DNA of 57,126 nucleotides, from contig CANGKZ010000034.1 in assembly GCA_947454705.1 (NCBI GenBank), positions 1 through 57,126 on the forward strand, in the 5' to 3' direction. Position numbers and translations under genes: made by a program. Every line of letters starts with the position of its first letter. Positions within the stretch are counted from its first letter, which is position 1. Shown here piece after piece: positions 8,451 to 18,074 of this stretch. Source of the DNA: Verrucomicrobiota bacterium. Its GTDB lineage: Bacteria; Verrucomicrobiota; Verrucomicrobiia; Limisphaerales; UBA9464. The notes beneath the pieces are model-generated. The model was given only the letters and a program-made list of their open reading frames with translations, was not told where the DNA came from and made no database searches.

Positions 8451-9785
8451 ATGATTCAACGCTATTCGCGGCCCGAAATGCGGGCGATTTGGACGGACGA
8501 AAACCGGCTGAGCATCTGGCTCAAGATCGAACTCCTGGCCAGTGAAGCCCTGGTGAAATCCGGCGTGGTTCCCCGCGCTGATTTCACGCGCATGAAGGCC
8601 GGGGCCGATCGGTGCTTTGCCGACACCGCAGCGCTCACCGCCCGCGCCAAGGAACTCGAGAAGACGCTGAATCACGACGTCATCGGCTTCACCACCGCGG
8701 TGGCCGAACAAATCAACGACCCAGCCAGCCGCTGGCTTCATTTCGGTCTTACCAGCAGTGATATCGTGGACACCGCGTTTGCCGTGCAGATGGTGCAGTC
8801 GGCCGACTTGCTCATTGCCGACGTCACCGCGCTCCTGCCGGTGATCGCGCGCCGCGCCCGCGAGCACCAGTTCACGCCGTGCATCGGACGCAGCCACGGC
8901 ATCCACGGCGAGCCGACCACCTTTGGTCTGAAGCTCGCGCTGATGCATGAGGAATTTCGCCGCGCGCTTGAACGTCTGAAGCACGTTCGCAATGTGGTCG
9001 CGGTGGGAAAACTTTCCGGCGCCGTGGGCACTCACGCCCATTTGTCGCCGACGGTGGAGGCGCACGTGTGCAAGAAGCTCGGTCTGCGTCCGGCCCCGAT
9101 CGCCACCCAGGTGGTGCAGCGGGATCTGCACGCCGAGTTCATGAACACGCTGGCCTTGATCGGCGCCTCGTTTGAGCACTGGTCGGTTGAGTTCCGCCAC
9201 CTTCAGCGCACCGAGGTGCTCGAAGCCGAGGAACCGTTCACCCGCGGGCAGAAGGGCAGCAGCGCCATGCCGCACAAGCGCAACCCGATCACCTGGGAAC
9301 GCCTCACCGGTCTGGCCCGCGTGCTGCGCGGCAACGCGGTGGCGGCCATGGAAAACGTCGCCCTCTGGCACGAGCGCGACATCAGCCACAGCTCGGTGGA
9401 ACGCATCATCTTCCCCGATTCGTGCACGCTGCTCGATTACATGTTCGGCCTGCTGACCCGACTGATGGACGGTCTGCTGGTCTATCCGGAGAACATGAAG
9501 CGCAACCTCGGCCTGAGCCTGGGCATGTGGAACAGCCAGACCGTGCTGCTCGCGCTGATCCGCAAGGGCCTGACCCGCGAGGACGCCTACGCGCTGGTGC
9601 AGCGGAACGCGATGAAGACCTGGGAAGTGAAGCACGCGGGCCGTGACGATGCGGATTTCCTCGAGGTGTTGAAGACTGATCCCGAGGTGTCCAAGCACTT
9701 CAAGAAGGGGGAACTCGAGAGCCTTTGCTCCGTGGATTTCCACCTGCGCGAGGTGAAGAACCGCTTCAAGCAACTCGGAATCTGA
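8451..9785 (+). CDS. purB: Adenylosuccinate lyase
   Basis: This 444-residue protein of the fumarase/aspartase superfamily catalyses two steps of purine synthesis, releasing fumarate from SAICAR and from adenylosuccinate. Visible signatures are GLTSSDIVDTAFAVQM, GRSHGIHGEPTTFGLK (with the general acid/base histidine region) and the superfamily signature GQKGSSAMPHKRNPI around residue 270. The N-terminus MIQRYSRPEMRAIW is typical of the PurB group that includes the Bacillus and Thermotoga enzymes, which supports the ATG at 8451. It stands alone; the other purine genes are not in the window. Confidence 0.96.
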   Translation: MIQRYSRPEMRAIWTDENRLSIWLKIELLASEALVKSGVVPRADFTRMKAGADRCFADTAALTARAKELEKTLNHDVIGFTTAVAEQINDPASRWLHFGLTSSDIVDTAFAVQMVQSADLLIADVTALLPVIARRAREHQFTPCIGRSHGIHGEPTTFGLKLALMHEEFRRALERLKHVRNVVAVGKLSGAVGTHAHLSPTVEAHVCKKLGLRPAPIATQVVQRDLHAEFMNTLALIGASFEHWSVEFRHLQRTEVLEAEEPFTRGQKGSSAMPHKRNPITWERLTGLARVLRGNAVAAMENVALWHERDISHSSVERIIFPDSCTLLDYMFGLLTRLMDGLLVYPENMKRNLGLSLGMWNSQTVLLALIRKGLTREDAYALVQRNAMKTWEVKHAGRDDADFLEVLKTDPEVSKHFKKGELESLCSVDFHLREVKNRFKQLGI

Positions 9786-9950
9786 GCTCCGACGGGAGCT
9801 GTCCCGGGAGCGGCCACGCGGGGTCATTTTCAAGCCAACGCGTGGTCGGCTCCGGGCAAGATGCGGAATGCGGGGCGGGATCGATCGGGCAGGGTGTCGG
9901 CATTCACATTCCGACGGCCCGGGCTTTTGTCGTCCGGTCCGCGTTCTGCC

Positions 9951-11321
9951 ATGAATGCTCCTCGACTTCCGAACCGTGGCGCGCCTGGAATCGGTCCCAT
10001 GCGCCCCGGAACCCGTTGCCCGCGTCACGCGAACCCGCCCGGGGATGCGTCCAGCCGCGGGCCCGCGCGGGCGTGGATCGGATGCAAGGAGCTCTGTGGT
10101 GAGCCGTTTCGGCTCCTTTTCCCCATCGCGGTGCTCTCCGGCCTGATCGGCGTGGCCCTCTGGCCGCTTTTGCTCGGTGGATTCATGGAGGCGTATCCCG
10201 GGGTGTGGCACATCCGCATCATGATCGAAGGATTCTTCGGCGGGTTCATGTTCGGATTCCTCGGAACCTCCCTGCCCAAACTGCTCGAAGTGCGCCCCTG
10301 GGGCATGGCCGAAACGGGATCGATCGCGCTGCTTCAACTCGCCTCGACGGCGGCCCATGCCGTGGGAAGTACCGGAATTGGGGATGCCTGTTTTGCCGCG
10401 GCCTTCGCGATCATGATCACGGCGGTTTTGGTGCGGCTGCCGCAGCGGCGCGACCTGCCGCCGCCGGGCTTTGTGTTGGTGGGCCTGGGCTGGTTGACGG
10501 CCTTTGCAGGCATCGGCCTCGATCATTGGGCCGCGCGGTCGGAAGGGGATTCGGAGGCGACCTCCGCAGTCATCCTATTGTCCCGGCTCTGGCTCGGGCA
10601 CGGGTTTGTTTTACTTGGAATTCTTGGCGCCGGTGGATTTCTCCTGCCCCGATTTCTCGGGTTGGGAATTCGCGAACGATTCGAATCATCACCCACACCC
10701 TCCCGGGCTTGGATGATTTCCGCGGGCGTGGGTCTGCTTGCAGGGGTGTTGTTGCTCGGAAGTTATGCGGCGGAGGCGGCCGGGTATTCCAAATCGATGG
10801 CATCGCTCCGCGCCCTCGTGGTGGTCGCGTATTGCCTGAGGGTGATGCCACTGGAGCGCCTTCGCTGGAGCTCGCTCGGCGTGCAGCCGTATTTGCTGCT
10901 GGGACTGGGATCGATTCCGATCGGCATCGCGTTGTCCGGTTGGTTGTCCGGTTGGCGAATCGCCTGGTCGCATCTGGAACTGGTCGCCGGCTTCGGCTTG
11001 ATCACGCTGGGAGTCGGCACACGGGTCATCTTCGGACACAGCGGACGACGCGAGCGTCTGGATCGAGTGCACGTCCTGCTCGCCCTGGCCGGCGCGCTCA
11101 TGCTCATCGGTATGGCCTCGCGCATGTCGGGCGATCTGCTCCCGAGGCTCCAGAAATCCCACTACCTCTACGGCGCGCTGAACTGGATCGCCGGATTGAT
11201 CCTGTGGTCGTTCGTGGTGCTGCCGTCGGTGCTGCGTCCCGATTCGGATGCAGGAGAGACACCATCTGCCGGGGCCCCGGGATCTGGACGACCGATGCGT
11301 CCGAAATCCCAGTCCACTTAG
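9951..11321 (+). CDS. NnrS family membrane protein
   Basis: About 456 residues with roughly twelve transmembrane helices. The core includes EPFRLLFPIAVLSGLIGVAL, WPLLLGGFMEAYPGVWH and GGFMFGFLGTSLPKLLE, the conserved blocks of NnrS, a heme- and copper-containing membrane protein linked to nitric oxide stress tolerance. The ATG at 9951 is chosen because residues before it are low complexity and unlike the family; even so, the first 45 residues are proline/arginine-rich and an internal start is possible. No denitrification reductases are in the window. A cbb3 oxidase, whose heme-copper centre can be inhibited by NO, is encoded about 25 kb away. Confidence 0.82.
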   Translation: MNAPRLPNRGAPGIGPMRPGTRCPRHANPPGDASSRGPARAWIGCKELCGEPFRLLFPIAVLSGLIGVALWPLLLGGFMEAYPGVWHIRIMIEGFFGGFMFGFLGTSLPKLLEVRPWGMAETGSIALLQLASTAAHAVGSTGIGDACFAAAFAIMITAVLVRLPQRRDLPPPGFVLVGLGWLTAFAGIGLDHWAARSEGDSEATSAVILLSRLWLGHGFVLLGILGAGGFLLPRFLGLGIRERFESSPTPSRAWMISAGVGLLAGVLLLGSYAAEAAGYSKSMASLRALVVVAYCLRVMPLERLRWSSLGVQPYLLLGLGSIPIGIALSGWLSGWRIAWSHLELVAGFGLITLGVGTRVIFGHSGRRERLDRVHVLLALAGALMLIGMASRMSGDLLPRLQKSHYLYGALNWIAGLILWSFVVLPSVLRPDSDAGETPSAGAPGSGRPMRPKSQST

Positions 11322-11389
11322 TTAGCTGCGAGCCACTGCAGCCGGTTCCGGGGATTGCCCGGAACTTCGAACGCGGGCAGCATGGACGC

Positions 11390-12571
11390 ATGCCCCATTC
11401 CATCCCCCGATTCGGATCCGCGATTCTCGCCGCGGGCCTGCTTGCGTCTGCGGCCCTTTCGACCGCCACCACGCAGGCTGCGGATGAAACTGCAGTTCAA
11501 TCCCTCTTCAACGGACGCGACCTCTCGGGCTGGGTGAACATCAACTGCGCACCCGGAACGTTTTCGGTGACCAACGGAATGATCCACTGCACCGGCTTTC
11601 CCACGGGAATCCTGCGCACCGAACGGATGTATCAGAATTTTATCCTCGAGGTGGACTGGCGGCATTTGAAGCCCAAGGGGAACTCGGGAATCTACGTGTG
11701 GGCCGATCCCATTCCCGCCGTGGGACAGCCCTTTGTTCGCGCGGTGGAGGTGCAGGTGCTGGACGGGTTGGAGGGCGACTGGTTCACCTCCGATGGCGAT
11801 GTGTTTCCGATTCACGGGGCCACGATGGTTCCCGAAAACGGACGCAAGGGCGGGGATCGCGCCTTCCCGACGGAAAAGCGGATGAAGCCCTCGCCCGAGT
11901 GGAATCACTACCGGGTGGAGTGCGTGGATGGGGAAATCTCCCTCGCGGTGAATGGCAAGGTGGTCACCCGTGGGCATCGCTCCTCGCCTCGAAAAGGGTA
12001 CATCGGATTGGAGTCCGAGGGTTCGCCGACGGAGTTTCGCAACCTGCGCGTGCAGGAGCTTCCGTCCACCCCGACGCTGGAGCCGCGTCAGATTGCCGTG
12101 CCTCCCGAGGGCCTGCAGCCCGTGTACACCGGGGTGGATCTCACCGGGTGGACCGTTTCTGGTACCGCGGAGGCGTGGGCGGTTCGCGACTGGATCCTGG
12201 CCTGTCCGGGCAAGGGTGGGGCGTCGTCGCTGACCTCCACGGTTTCGTACGGCGATGCCGAGCACTGGATCGATTTCCGGTGGACGGGAAAAGCGGTGGG
12301 CGATTGGCGTCGATGCATCGCGCTGCGCGGACTCGATCTCGCCTCGATGCTCGATCCGGAAGCCGCGCCCGTGGCGTTGAAGCCCGGACAATGGAGCCGG
12401 CTTCGGGTGCAAATTCGCGGGAATCAAATTTCCGCTACGCTGAACGGCGTTTCGCTGGCGAAGGATCGTCCGGTGACGGGAATTCCCGCTGCGGGCGCGT
12501 GGGTGTTGAAGTCGCCGGCGGATGGACTGTCGATCGACTTCGCCAACCTGCTGGTCAAGCGGCTCGATTGA
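11390..12571 (+). CDS. Secreted DUF1080 (3-keto-disaccharide hydrolase-like) protein, two domains
   Basis: The protein has 393 residues with a Sec signal peptide (cleavage around ATTQA/ADE). The first domain (about 35-225) is DUF1080: SLFNGRDLSGWVNINC, NFILEVDWRHLKPKGNSGIY, and the closing RKGYIGLESEGSPTEFRNLR are hallmarks of this concanavalin-like fold. The second domain (about 240-393) repeats the theme (PVYTGVDLTGWTV ... IDFANLLVKRL), so it is a tandem of two related laminin-G-like sheets. DUF1080 proteins are very abundant in Verrucomicrobia and Planctomycetes, and some hydrolyse 3-keto-glycosides. Its 3' end overlaps the convergent deacetylase-like gene by 17 bases. Confidence 0.82.
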   Translation: MPHSIPRFGSAILAAGLLASAALSTATTQAADETAVQSLFNGRDLSGWVNINCAPGTFSVTNGMIHCTGFPTGILRTERMYQNFILEVDWRHLKPKGNSGIYVWADPIPAVGQPFVRAVEVQVLDGLEGDWFTSDGDVFPIHGATMVPENGRKGGDRAFPTEKRMKPSPEWNHYRVECVDGEISLAVNGKVVTRGHRSSPRKGYIGLESEGSPTEFRNLRVQELPSTPTLEPRQIAVPPEGLQPVYTGVDLTGWTVSGTAEAWAVRDWILACPGKGGASSLTSTVSYGDAEHWIDFRWTGKAVGDWRRCIALRGLDLASMLDPEAAPVALKPGQWSRLRVQIRGNQISATLNGVSLAKDRPVTGIPAAGAWVLKSPADGLSIDFANLLVKRLD

Positions 12572-13427
12572 TTCCGGACCAACCGATCAGGTACATGAGC
12601 ACCAGGTCGGGCAAGTCGAGCGAGTAGCCGCCTTCGAGGATGCTGAAGGCCGGGATGCCGGTTTCCCGGACGATGTTTCCCAGCCATTCGAAGTCCTCCC
12701 GCTCCAGCGTTCCGTGGGCCAGCGGATCGCCCTTGTAGCCGTCGAATCCCGCGGAAACTGCGAGCACTTGGGGCTTGGTGGCGAGCAGTCGGTCGAGCCC
12801 TTTGCGAAACGCTGCGCGCCAGGTGTCGCGACTCGCCCCCGGGGCTACCGGATGGTTGAAGCAATTGGATCCGACATCGGCGAGTCCCGTGCCGGGGTAG
12901 GCCGGCGACTGGTGGATCGATGCAAAGGCGATGCCGTCCTGTCCCGCAAGCAGGGCCTCGGTGCCGTTGCCGTGGTGGACGTCGAAATCGAACACCGCCA
13001 CGCGCAAGCCGCGCGACCGCGCTTCCAAAGCAGCGAGGGCGATCGATCCGAGATAGCAGAAGCCCATCGGGTGATCCCGGACCGCGTGGTGTCCGGGCGG
13101 ACGCAGCAGGCTGAATGCGGGCTCTCCGGCAAGGGCGAGATCCAGCGCGCGAATCGCCCCGCCCACGCCGCGACGCGCGTGATTTGCAATGTCGGGATAG
13201 TGCGGCGTGTCGGCGTCGAAATCCGCCGGCGTCTCCAGCAGTGCCAGATGTTCCGCGGAATGTCCGCGAAGGAGCTGTTCGCGCGTCACCTCCGACGGTT
13301 CCGCCCAATTCAACGGCAGCGTCCGCTGCGACTTCAGCAGCTCGACGGTACGAACCACGCGGAACGGTTTTTCCGGATGACCGGGCGTGCGGTACTCGGT
13401 GCAGCGGGGATCGGTGATGATGGTCAT
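12555..13427 (-). CDS. Histone deacetylase-like amidohydrolase
   Basis: This 290-residue protein belongs to the arginase/deacetylase superfamily. Key motifs are intact: FSLLRPPGHHAV (general-base histidine pair), VAVFDFDVHHGNGTEALL (zinc Asp and His), AVSAGFDGYKGDPL (second zinc Asp) and ILEGGYSLDL (transition-state tyrosine). The length matches bacterial class II HDAC-like enzymes such as acetoin-utilisation and acetylpolyamine amidohydrolase relatives. The substrate could be an acetylated lysine, polyamine or another acylated small molecule. It lies 33 bases downstream of the UPF0261 gene on the same strand, so the two may share a transcript. Confidence 0.9.
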   Translation of the reverse strand: MTIITDPRCTEYRTPGHPEKPFRVVRTVELLKSQRTLPLNWAEPSEVTREQLLRGHSAEHLALLETPADFDADTPHYPDIANHARRGVGGAIRALDLALAGEPAFSLLRPPGHHAVRDHPMGFCYLGSIALAALEARSRGLRVAVFDFDVHHGNGTEALLAGQDGIAFASIHQSPAYPGTGLADVGSNCFNHPVAPGASRDTWRAAFRKGLDRLLATKPQVLAVSAGFDGYKGDPLAHGTLEREDFEWLGNIVRETGIPAFSILEGGYSLDLPDLVLMYLIGWSGINRAA

Positions 13428-13460
13428 GGAACGGGGAATTGGAGGAAGGTGCCGGGCCGA

Positions 13461-14690
13461 TCAGGCGGCGGACGTCTTCGGGCGCGCGGCGATGTTCTTC
13501 AACAACTCCTTCACGCAAAGTTCGGCAAACGCGGGATCGTTGATTGCCCCGTCGTACTCGATCACCGGAATGCCGGGACGGAGGTTGCGCTTCCATTCTC
13601 CGAACAGCGCAGCGTCGGCCTCGGGCCAGTGGAAGGGTTGTCCTGGGGCGCTGATCACGCTGATGCCCTTCATCGGCAGCAGCACCGACACCGGCCCGGT
13701 GGAGGCGTTGCACTTCCGGGCGAGGATGCGGCCGAGTTCGGCGCATTCCTCAGGATTGGTACGCATCAACGTCACCTGCGCGTTGTGGTGGTAGAAGCGC
13801 CGGTCCTTGAACCGTTCGGGAACGCTGGCGGGTTCGCCGAAGTTGACCATGTCGAGGCAGCCCGGGGTGAGGATGGCGGGAATGCCGAGTCGGGCCGCGG
13901 CGTCGCAGCGCGTGGGTCCGGCGTTGAGCACGCCGCCCACGAGTTCATCGGCCCATTCGGTGGTGGTGATGTCGAGCACGCCGCTGGCGATGCCGGCTTC
14001 GACCAGCGATTCCAGCGTGCGGCCGCCGTTACCGGTGGCGGCGAAGATCATCACCTCGTAGCCCGCCTGTTCGAGCAGCGTGCGGGCGTGGGTGACGCAC
14101 GGGGTGGTGTTGCCGAATTGCGAGGCCACGATCACCGGTTTGTCGTCCGCACCACCCGGCACCTGTGCCTCCACCATGCCGCAAATGGCCCCGGCGGCCT
14201 GGGCGAGGAGCTTGCGGGAAAGCCGGTTCAACCCCGCCACGTCCACCACGCTGGGCATCATCACGATGTCACGCACGCCCACGTAGGGGGCGGTGTTGCC
14301 GCTGGCGAGGGTGGAGACCATGAGCTTCGGGAACCCGACCGGCAGGGCGCGCATCGCGGCGGTGCAAATCGCGGTGCCGCCGCCACCGCCGAGGGAGATG
14401 ATGGCATCGATGCGGCCGGCCTCCTGAAGCTGTCGTACCACAATCGGTGCACCGCGGGTCATGGCTCCCACGGCCTCGCCGCGATCGCGTCGGGCGACGA
14501 TCCCGGCCAGATCCGCCCCGGCGGCGGCGGCGATTTCGGTGCGCGGGACATCCGGCAGGATGCGCGGAGCCTCGAGGGCACCGACATCGATGAGCAGCGT
14601 CTTGTGCCCGCGGGCGCGGATGAGCCCGGCGACGTAGCCGTGTTCGTCGCCCTTGGTGTCGAATGTTCCGAGTACTGCGATCGTGGCCAT
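13461..14690 (-). CDS. UPF0261 / Tm-1-like ATP-binding protein
   Basis: 409 residues. The opening ATIAVLGTFDTKGDEHGYVA and the glycine-rich DAIISLGGGGGTAICTAAM are diagnostic of UPF0261. The N-terminal half is related to the ATP-binding domain of the tomato Tm-1 virus-resistance protein, and the C-terminal half to TIM-barrel-like proteins (VEAGIASGVLDITTTEW). Bacterial members are frequent near sugar or aromatic catabolic genes, but no specific reaction is established. It is cytoplasmic and probably the first gene of a two-gene unit with the deacetylase-like enzyme. Upstream, the 190-bp region before the divergent PSD1 gene contains a short GCGGGC tandem repeat around 14760. Confidence 0.85.
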   Translation of the reverse strand: MATIAVLGTFDTKGDEHGYVAGLIRARGHKTLLIDVGALEAPRILPDVPRTEIAAAAGADLAGIVARRDRGEAVGAMTRGAPIVVRQLQEAGRIDAIISLGGGGGTAICTAAMRALPVGFPKLMVSTLASGNTAPYVGVRDIVMMPSVVDVAGLNRLSRKLLAQAAGAICGMVEAQVPGGADDKPVIVASQFGNTTPCVTHARTLLEQAGYEVMIFAATGNGGRTLESLVEAGIASGVLDITTTEWADELVGGVLNAGPTRCDAAARLGIPAILTPGCLDMVNFGEPASVPERFKDRRFYHHNAQVTLMRTNPEECAELGRILARKCNASTGPVSVLLPMKGISVISAPGQPFHWPEADAALFGEWKRNLRPGIPVIEYDGAINDPAFAELCVKELLKNIAARPKTSAA

Positions 14691-14882
14691 GGTTGGAGGC
14701 GGTCAAGCTAGGGTGCTTCCCCGGCGGGGAACAATCCCGGACTTTGACAGGAGGTGGAAGCGGGCGCGGGCGCGGGCGTGGTTTCCAGGGGCGCCAAAAA
14801 AGGGTTCGCCCCGGGGCTTGGCGGACGGGGGGAGGCGGGGGCATTCTTCGCGTTGGTCCCAGTTCATTCGACGACGTTTGCC

Positions 14883-17800
14883 ATGCAGACTCCCTTTCGA
14901 TCCCAGCCACGTGCCGTCCGCGCCCTTGGCCTGATGGCGCTCGCGGCCTCCGCCATCCACGCCGTCGCTGCGGACCGCGTGGAGTACAACCGCGACGTCC
15001 GGCCGATCTTTTCCGAGAACTGCTTTCTCTGCCACGGACCGGACAAAAACACCCGCAAGGCCGGGCTCCGGCTCGATCTTCCGGAGGAGGCGGTTCGCGC
15101 GGGCAAGTCGGGCAAGATTGCCATCGTTCCGGGAAAACCGGCGGAGAGCGAACTGGTGCGGCGGTTGGTGACATCGGATGCCGACGACCTGATGCCTCCC
15201 CCGGAAACCCACAAGCAGGTGACCGCCGAGCAGCGCGAAACGCTCCGTCGATGGATTGCCGAGGGCGCGGTGTACCAGCCGCACTGGGCCTACATCGCCC
15301 CCACGCGGCCGGCGGTTCCACAGGGGGGTACCAAAAAAGGGACGTCTGCGACCAAGGCGGGGAATCCGATTGATGCCTTCATCGATGCGCGGCTCGCGTT
15401 GCAGCGGTTGAAGCGCTCGCCCGAGGCGGATCGTGCGACGCTGTTGCGGCGGTTGAGCCTCGATTTGACCGGGCTTCCCCCGACTCCGGCGGAGGTGGAC
15501 GCGTTTGTGCGGGATCGTTCTGCTGATGCGTATGAGCGTCAGGTGGACCGCCTCCTGCGTTCGCCCCATTACGGTGAGCGGATGGCGGTGCCGTGGCTCG
15601 ACGTGGTGCGGTTTGCCGACACGGTGGGGTACCATGGGGACCAGAACGTGAACGTGTTTCCGTATCGCGATTACGTGATCGACGCGTTCAACCGCAACAA
15701 GCCGTTCGATCAATTCACGCGCGAGCAACTGGCCGGAGATCTTCTTCCGGGGGCTGGCGACGAGGCGCGGGTGGCGACGGCCTTCAACCGGCTGAACATG
15801 GTCACGCGCGAAGGCGGGGCGCAGCCAAAGGAGTATCTTTCCAAGTACGCCGCAGATCGTGTGCGAACGGTGTCGATGACCTGGCTCGGCTCCACGATGG
15901 GGTGCTCCGAGTGTCATGATCACAAGTACGACCCGTTCACGTCGCGCGACTTCTACTCGATGGAGGCGTTCTTCGCCGACGTGAAGCAGTGGGGCGTGTA
16001 CAACGATTACGACTACACGCCCAATCCGGATCTCAAGGGCTGGAGCAATGATCATCCGTTCCCGCCGGAGATCGAGGTGGACAGTCCGTACCTGCGACGC
16101 CAGGCCTCGCAGTGGTCGCAATCGATGCGCGCCGTCGAAGCGCGCGTGGCCAAGGACGCGACGCGCGGCGCCCTGCGCGAGGCCTTTGTGAATTGGCGCG
16201 ACGAAGTGCGCGCCAGCCTGGTGCGTCAGCCGGAGGGATGGTTCTCCCCGAAGCCCAGCCGGGAGACGAACTCGGTACCCATTTTGATTTCCGATTCCGC
16301 CGTGGTGAGTCCCAGCGGAACGGGCGAAGCACGAAACGGCGAGTCGGTGATCCGCATTCCGGTTTCAGAATTGGGCCAGGGTACTCTCGCTGCGCTGCGC
16401 CTCGAGTTGCTGCCCGATGGGGCCAACGCCATCACGCTGAGCGGTGGAAGCACCACGATTCGTCCGTCGTTCCAATGGGTCGATGCCCAGGGCAAGGCGA
16501 CTTCGGCTCGAATCCGTTTTGCCGAGGCCAACCTGAGCGAACCGCGTTACGCGAATGGTCACGAAATGCTGGGAATTCAGGACGGGTGGAAGACCAGCTC
16601 CAAGCGGTCGAAGGAACCCCACGTGGGAGTGTGGTTGCTGCAATCGCCGCAACGTGTGACGACATCGCTGGCCCTCCGGGTCACGCTTCGGACGGATCAG
16701 ATTCGGAACTTCCGCGTGTCGGTGACCCCGCTTGCCGCGGCGTATCCTCTCGCATCGGGGCAACGCGCCGACACGGCGGAGGCCCTGAGCCCGGGAAAGT
16801 CCGGAGATCTCGCCAAGGCGGCCGATGCGCTCGCGCTGCCCTTCCTGTTGGGGAGCGATGCGCCAGCGATCGTCGAGGCCCGGAAGGAATGGCAGACTGC
16901 GCACGGGCGATGGCTCGAATGCCGGGGCGGTCGGAGCCCGGTGGTGGTGACGGCTGCCTGGAAGCCGGTGCCGGTTCGCGTGCTTCCGCGCGGCAACTGG
17001 CAGGACGAAAGCGGTGAGATCGTGTCGGCCAATCCTCCCCGGTTCCTCCCGCGCGGCGAGCTGCCAAATTCCGATTCGCTCAACCGACTCGACCTCGCCA
17101 ACTGGCTGGTCTCTCCCGCGAATCCGCTCACTTCGCGCGTGTTTGTAAATAGGTTGTGGAAGCAGTTTTTCGGAACCGGACTCTCCGCGCAGGTCGATGA
17201 CCTCGGGGCCCAGGGCGAATGGCCCACGCATCCCGAGCTGCTCGATTGGATGGCGGTCGAGTTCCGCGAGAAGGGATGGGACGTCCGCCACATGGTCCGG
17301 CTCATCGTGACCTCCGGGACCTATCGGCAGAGTGCGAATCTTCGCCTGGAATTGAAGGATCGCGATCCGAACAACCGGTGGCTGGCGTCGCAGAACCCGC
17401 GTCGGCTCGAGGCGGAGTTCGTTCGCGACAACGCCCTCGCCATCGCCGGGATGCTGAACCTGGAGATCGGCGGGCCGAGCGCCTTCCCGTATCAGCCGGC
17501 GAATTACTACGCGAACATCCAGTTCCCGGATCGCGACTACCGCTCCAGCGCCTCCGCGGAGCAATACCGTCGGGGACTCTACAGCCACTGGCAGCGAACC
17601 TTTTTGCATCCGATGCTGGCCAACTTCGACGCCCCCTCGCGCGAGGAATGCACCGCCACGCGGACGGTGTCCAACACGCCGCAGCAGGCGTTGACGCTCC
17701 TGAACGATCCCACGTTTGTGGAAGCCGCCCGGGTGTTTGCCCGCCGGTTGTTGAGCGGTTCCGACACGACCGATGCGGCGCGGATTCGCACCGCGTTCCG

Positions 17801-18020
17801 CCTCGCGATTTCGCGCGAGCCGCGCGCGACTGAACTTGCCTCGCTCACGTCGTTCCTCCAACTCCAGCGCGTCGAGGCCGCGAAGCAGCCGACAGATGCG
17901 GCCCGGTTGGTGTCGGTCGGCCAGTGGCCGGCGGCGAAGCAGTCGCCCATCGAGCTCGCCGCGTGGACGCAGGTGGCCCGCGTGATCCTGAACCTGCACG
18001 AGACGGTGACCCGTTTCTGA
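14883..18020 (+). CDS. PSD1 / DUF1549 / DUF1553 secreted cytochrome-c-like protein
   Basis: 1045 residues, with a signal peptide ending around residue 30. A PSCyt1 (planctomycete cytochrome C) domain follows, with a heme-binding CFLCH at residues 47-51. DUF1549 comes next (LLRRLSLDLTGLPPTPAEV; DVVRFADTVGYHGDQN), then a second motif CSECHDHKYDP near residue 340, and DUF1553 at the C-terminus (SRVFVNRLWKQFFGTGLS; NTPQQALTLLNDPTFVEAA). The middle section of about 300 residues is beta-rich and poorly conserved. These proteins occur almost only in Planctomycetes, Verrucomicrobia and relatives, nearly always next to a DUF1501 gene as here. Their role is not established; a link to polysaccharide oxidation has been proposed. 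Confidence 0.92.
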   Translation: MQTPFRSQPRAVRALGLMALAASAIHAVAADRVEYNRDVRPIFSENCFLCHGPDKNTRKAGLRLDLPEEAVRAGKSGKIAIVPGKPAESELVRRLVTSDADDLMPPPETHKQVTAEQRETLRRWIAEGAVYQPHWAYIAPTRPAVPQGGTKKGTSATKAGNPIDAFIDARLALQRLKRSPEADRATLLRRLSLDLTGLPPTPAEVDAFVRDRSADAYERQVDRLLRSPHYGERMAVPWLDVVRFADTVGYHGDQNVNVFPYRDYVIDAFNRNKPFDQFTREQLAGDLLPGAGDEARVATAFNRLNMVTREGGAQPKEYLSKYAADRVRTVSMTWLGSTMGCSECHDHKYDPFTSRDFYSMEAFFADVKQWGVYNDYDYTPNPDLKGWSNDHPFPPEIEVDSPYLRRQASQWSQSMRAVEARVAKDATRGALREAFVNWRDEVRASLVRQPEGWFSPKPSRETNSVPILISDSAVVSPSGTGEARNGESVIRIPVSELGQGTLAALRLELLPDGANAITLSGGSTTIRPSFQWVDAQGKATSARIRFAEANLSEPRYANGHEMLGIQDGWKTSSKRSKEPHVGVWLLQSPQRVTTSLALRVTLRTDQIRNFRVSVTPLAAAYPLASGQRADTAEALSPGKSGDLAKAADALALPFLLGSDAPAIVEARKEWQTAHGRWLECRGGRSPVVVTAAWKPVPVRVLPRGNWQDESGEIVSANPPRFLPRGELPNSDSLNRLDLANWLVSPANPLTSRVFVNRLWKQFFGTGLSAQVDDLGAQGEWPTHPELLDWMAVEFREKGWDVRHMVRLIVTSGTYRQSANLRLELKDRDPNNRWLASQNPRRLEAEFVRDNALAIAGMLNLEIGGPSAFPYQPANYYANIQFPDRDYRSSASAEQYRRGLYSHWQRTFLHPMLANFDAPSREECTATRTVSNTPQQALTLLNDPTFVEAARVFARRLLSGSDTTDAARIRTAFRLAISREPRATELASLTSFLQLQRVEAAKQPTDAARLVSVGQWPAAKQSPIELAAWTQVARVILNLHETVTRF

Positions 18021-18074
18021 TCCAGCCCCAAATTTGATTCCCGACCGCCCGAAGCCCCGAACGTTTCGAACGCC

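Noticed and set aside
9811-9851. Inverted repeat GGCCACGCG ... CGCGTGGTC after purB
   Set aside because: The loop is long and no T-tract follows; it may be chance in GC-rich DNA, so no terminator is claimed.
8340-10526. A 728-codon minus-strand frame opposite purB and NnrS
   Set aside because: It covers a certain purB gene in antisense and has no recognisable motif; composition bias explains its length.
12522-14711. A 729-codon plus-strand frame opposite the deacetylase-like and UPF0261 genes
   Set aside because: Both minus-strand genes have intact family motifs throughout; the opposite frame shows none.
14758-14784. GCGGGC tandem hexamers in the divergent gap before the PSD1 gene
   Set aside because: Only about three units with high local GC; no evidence of function.
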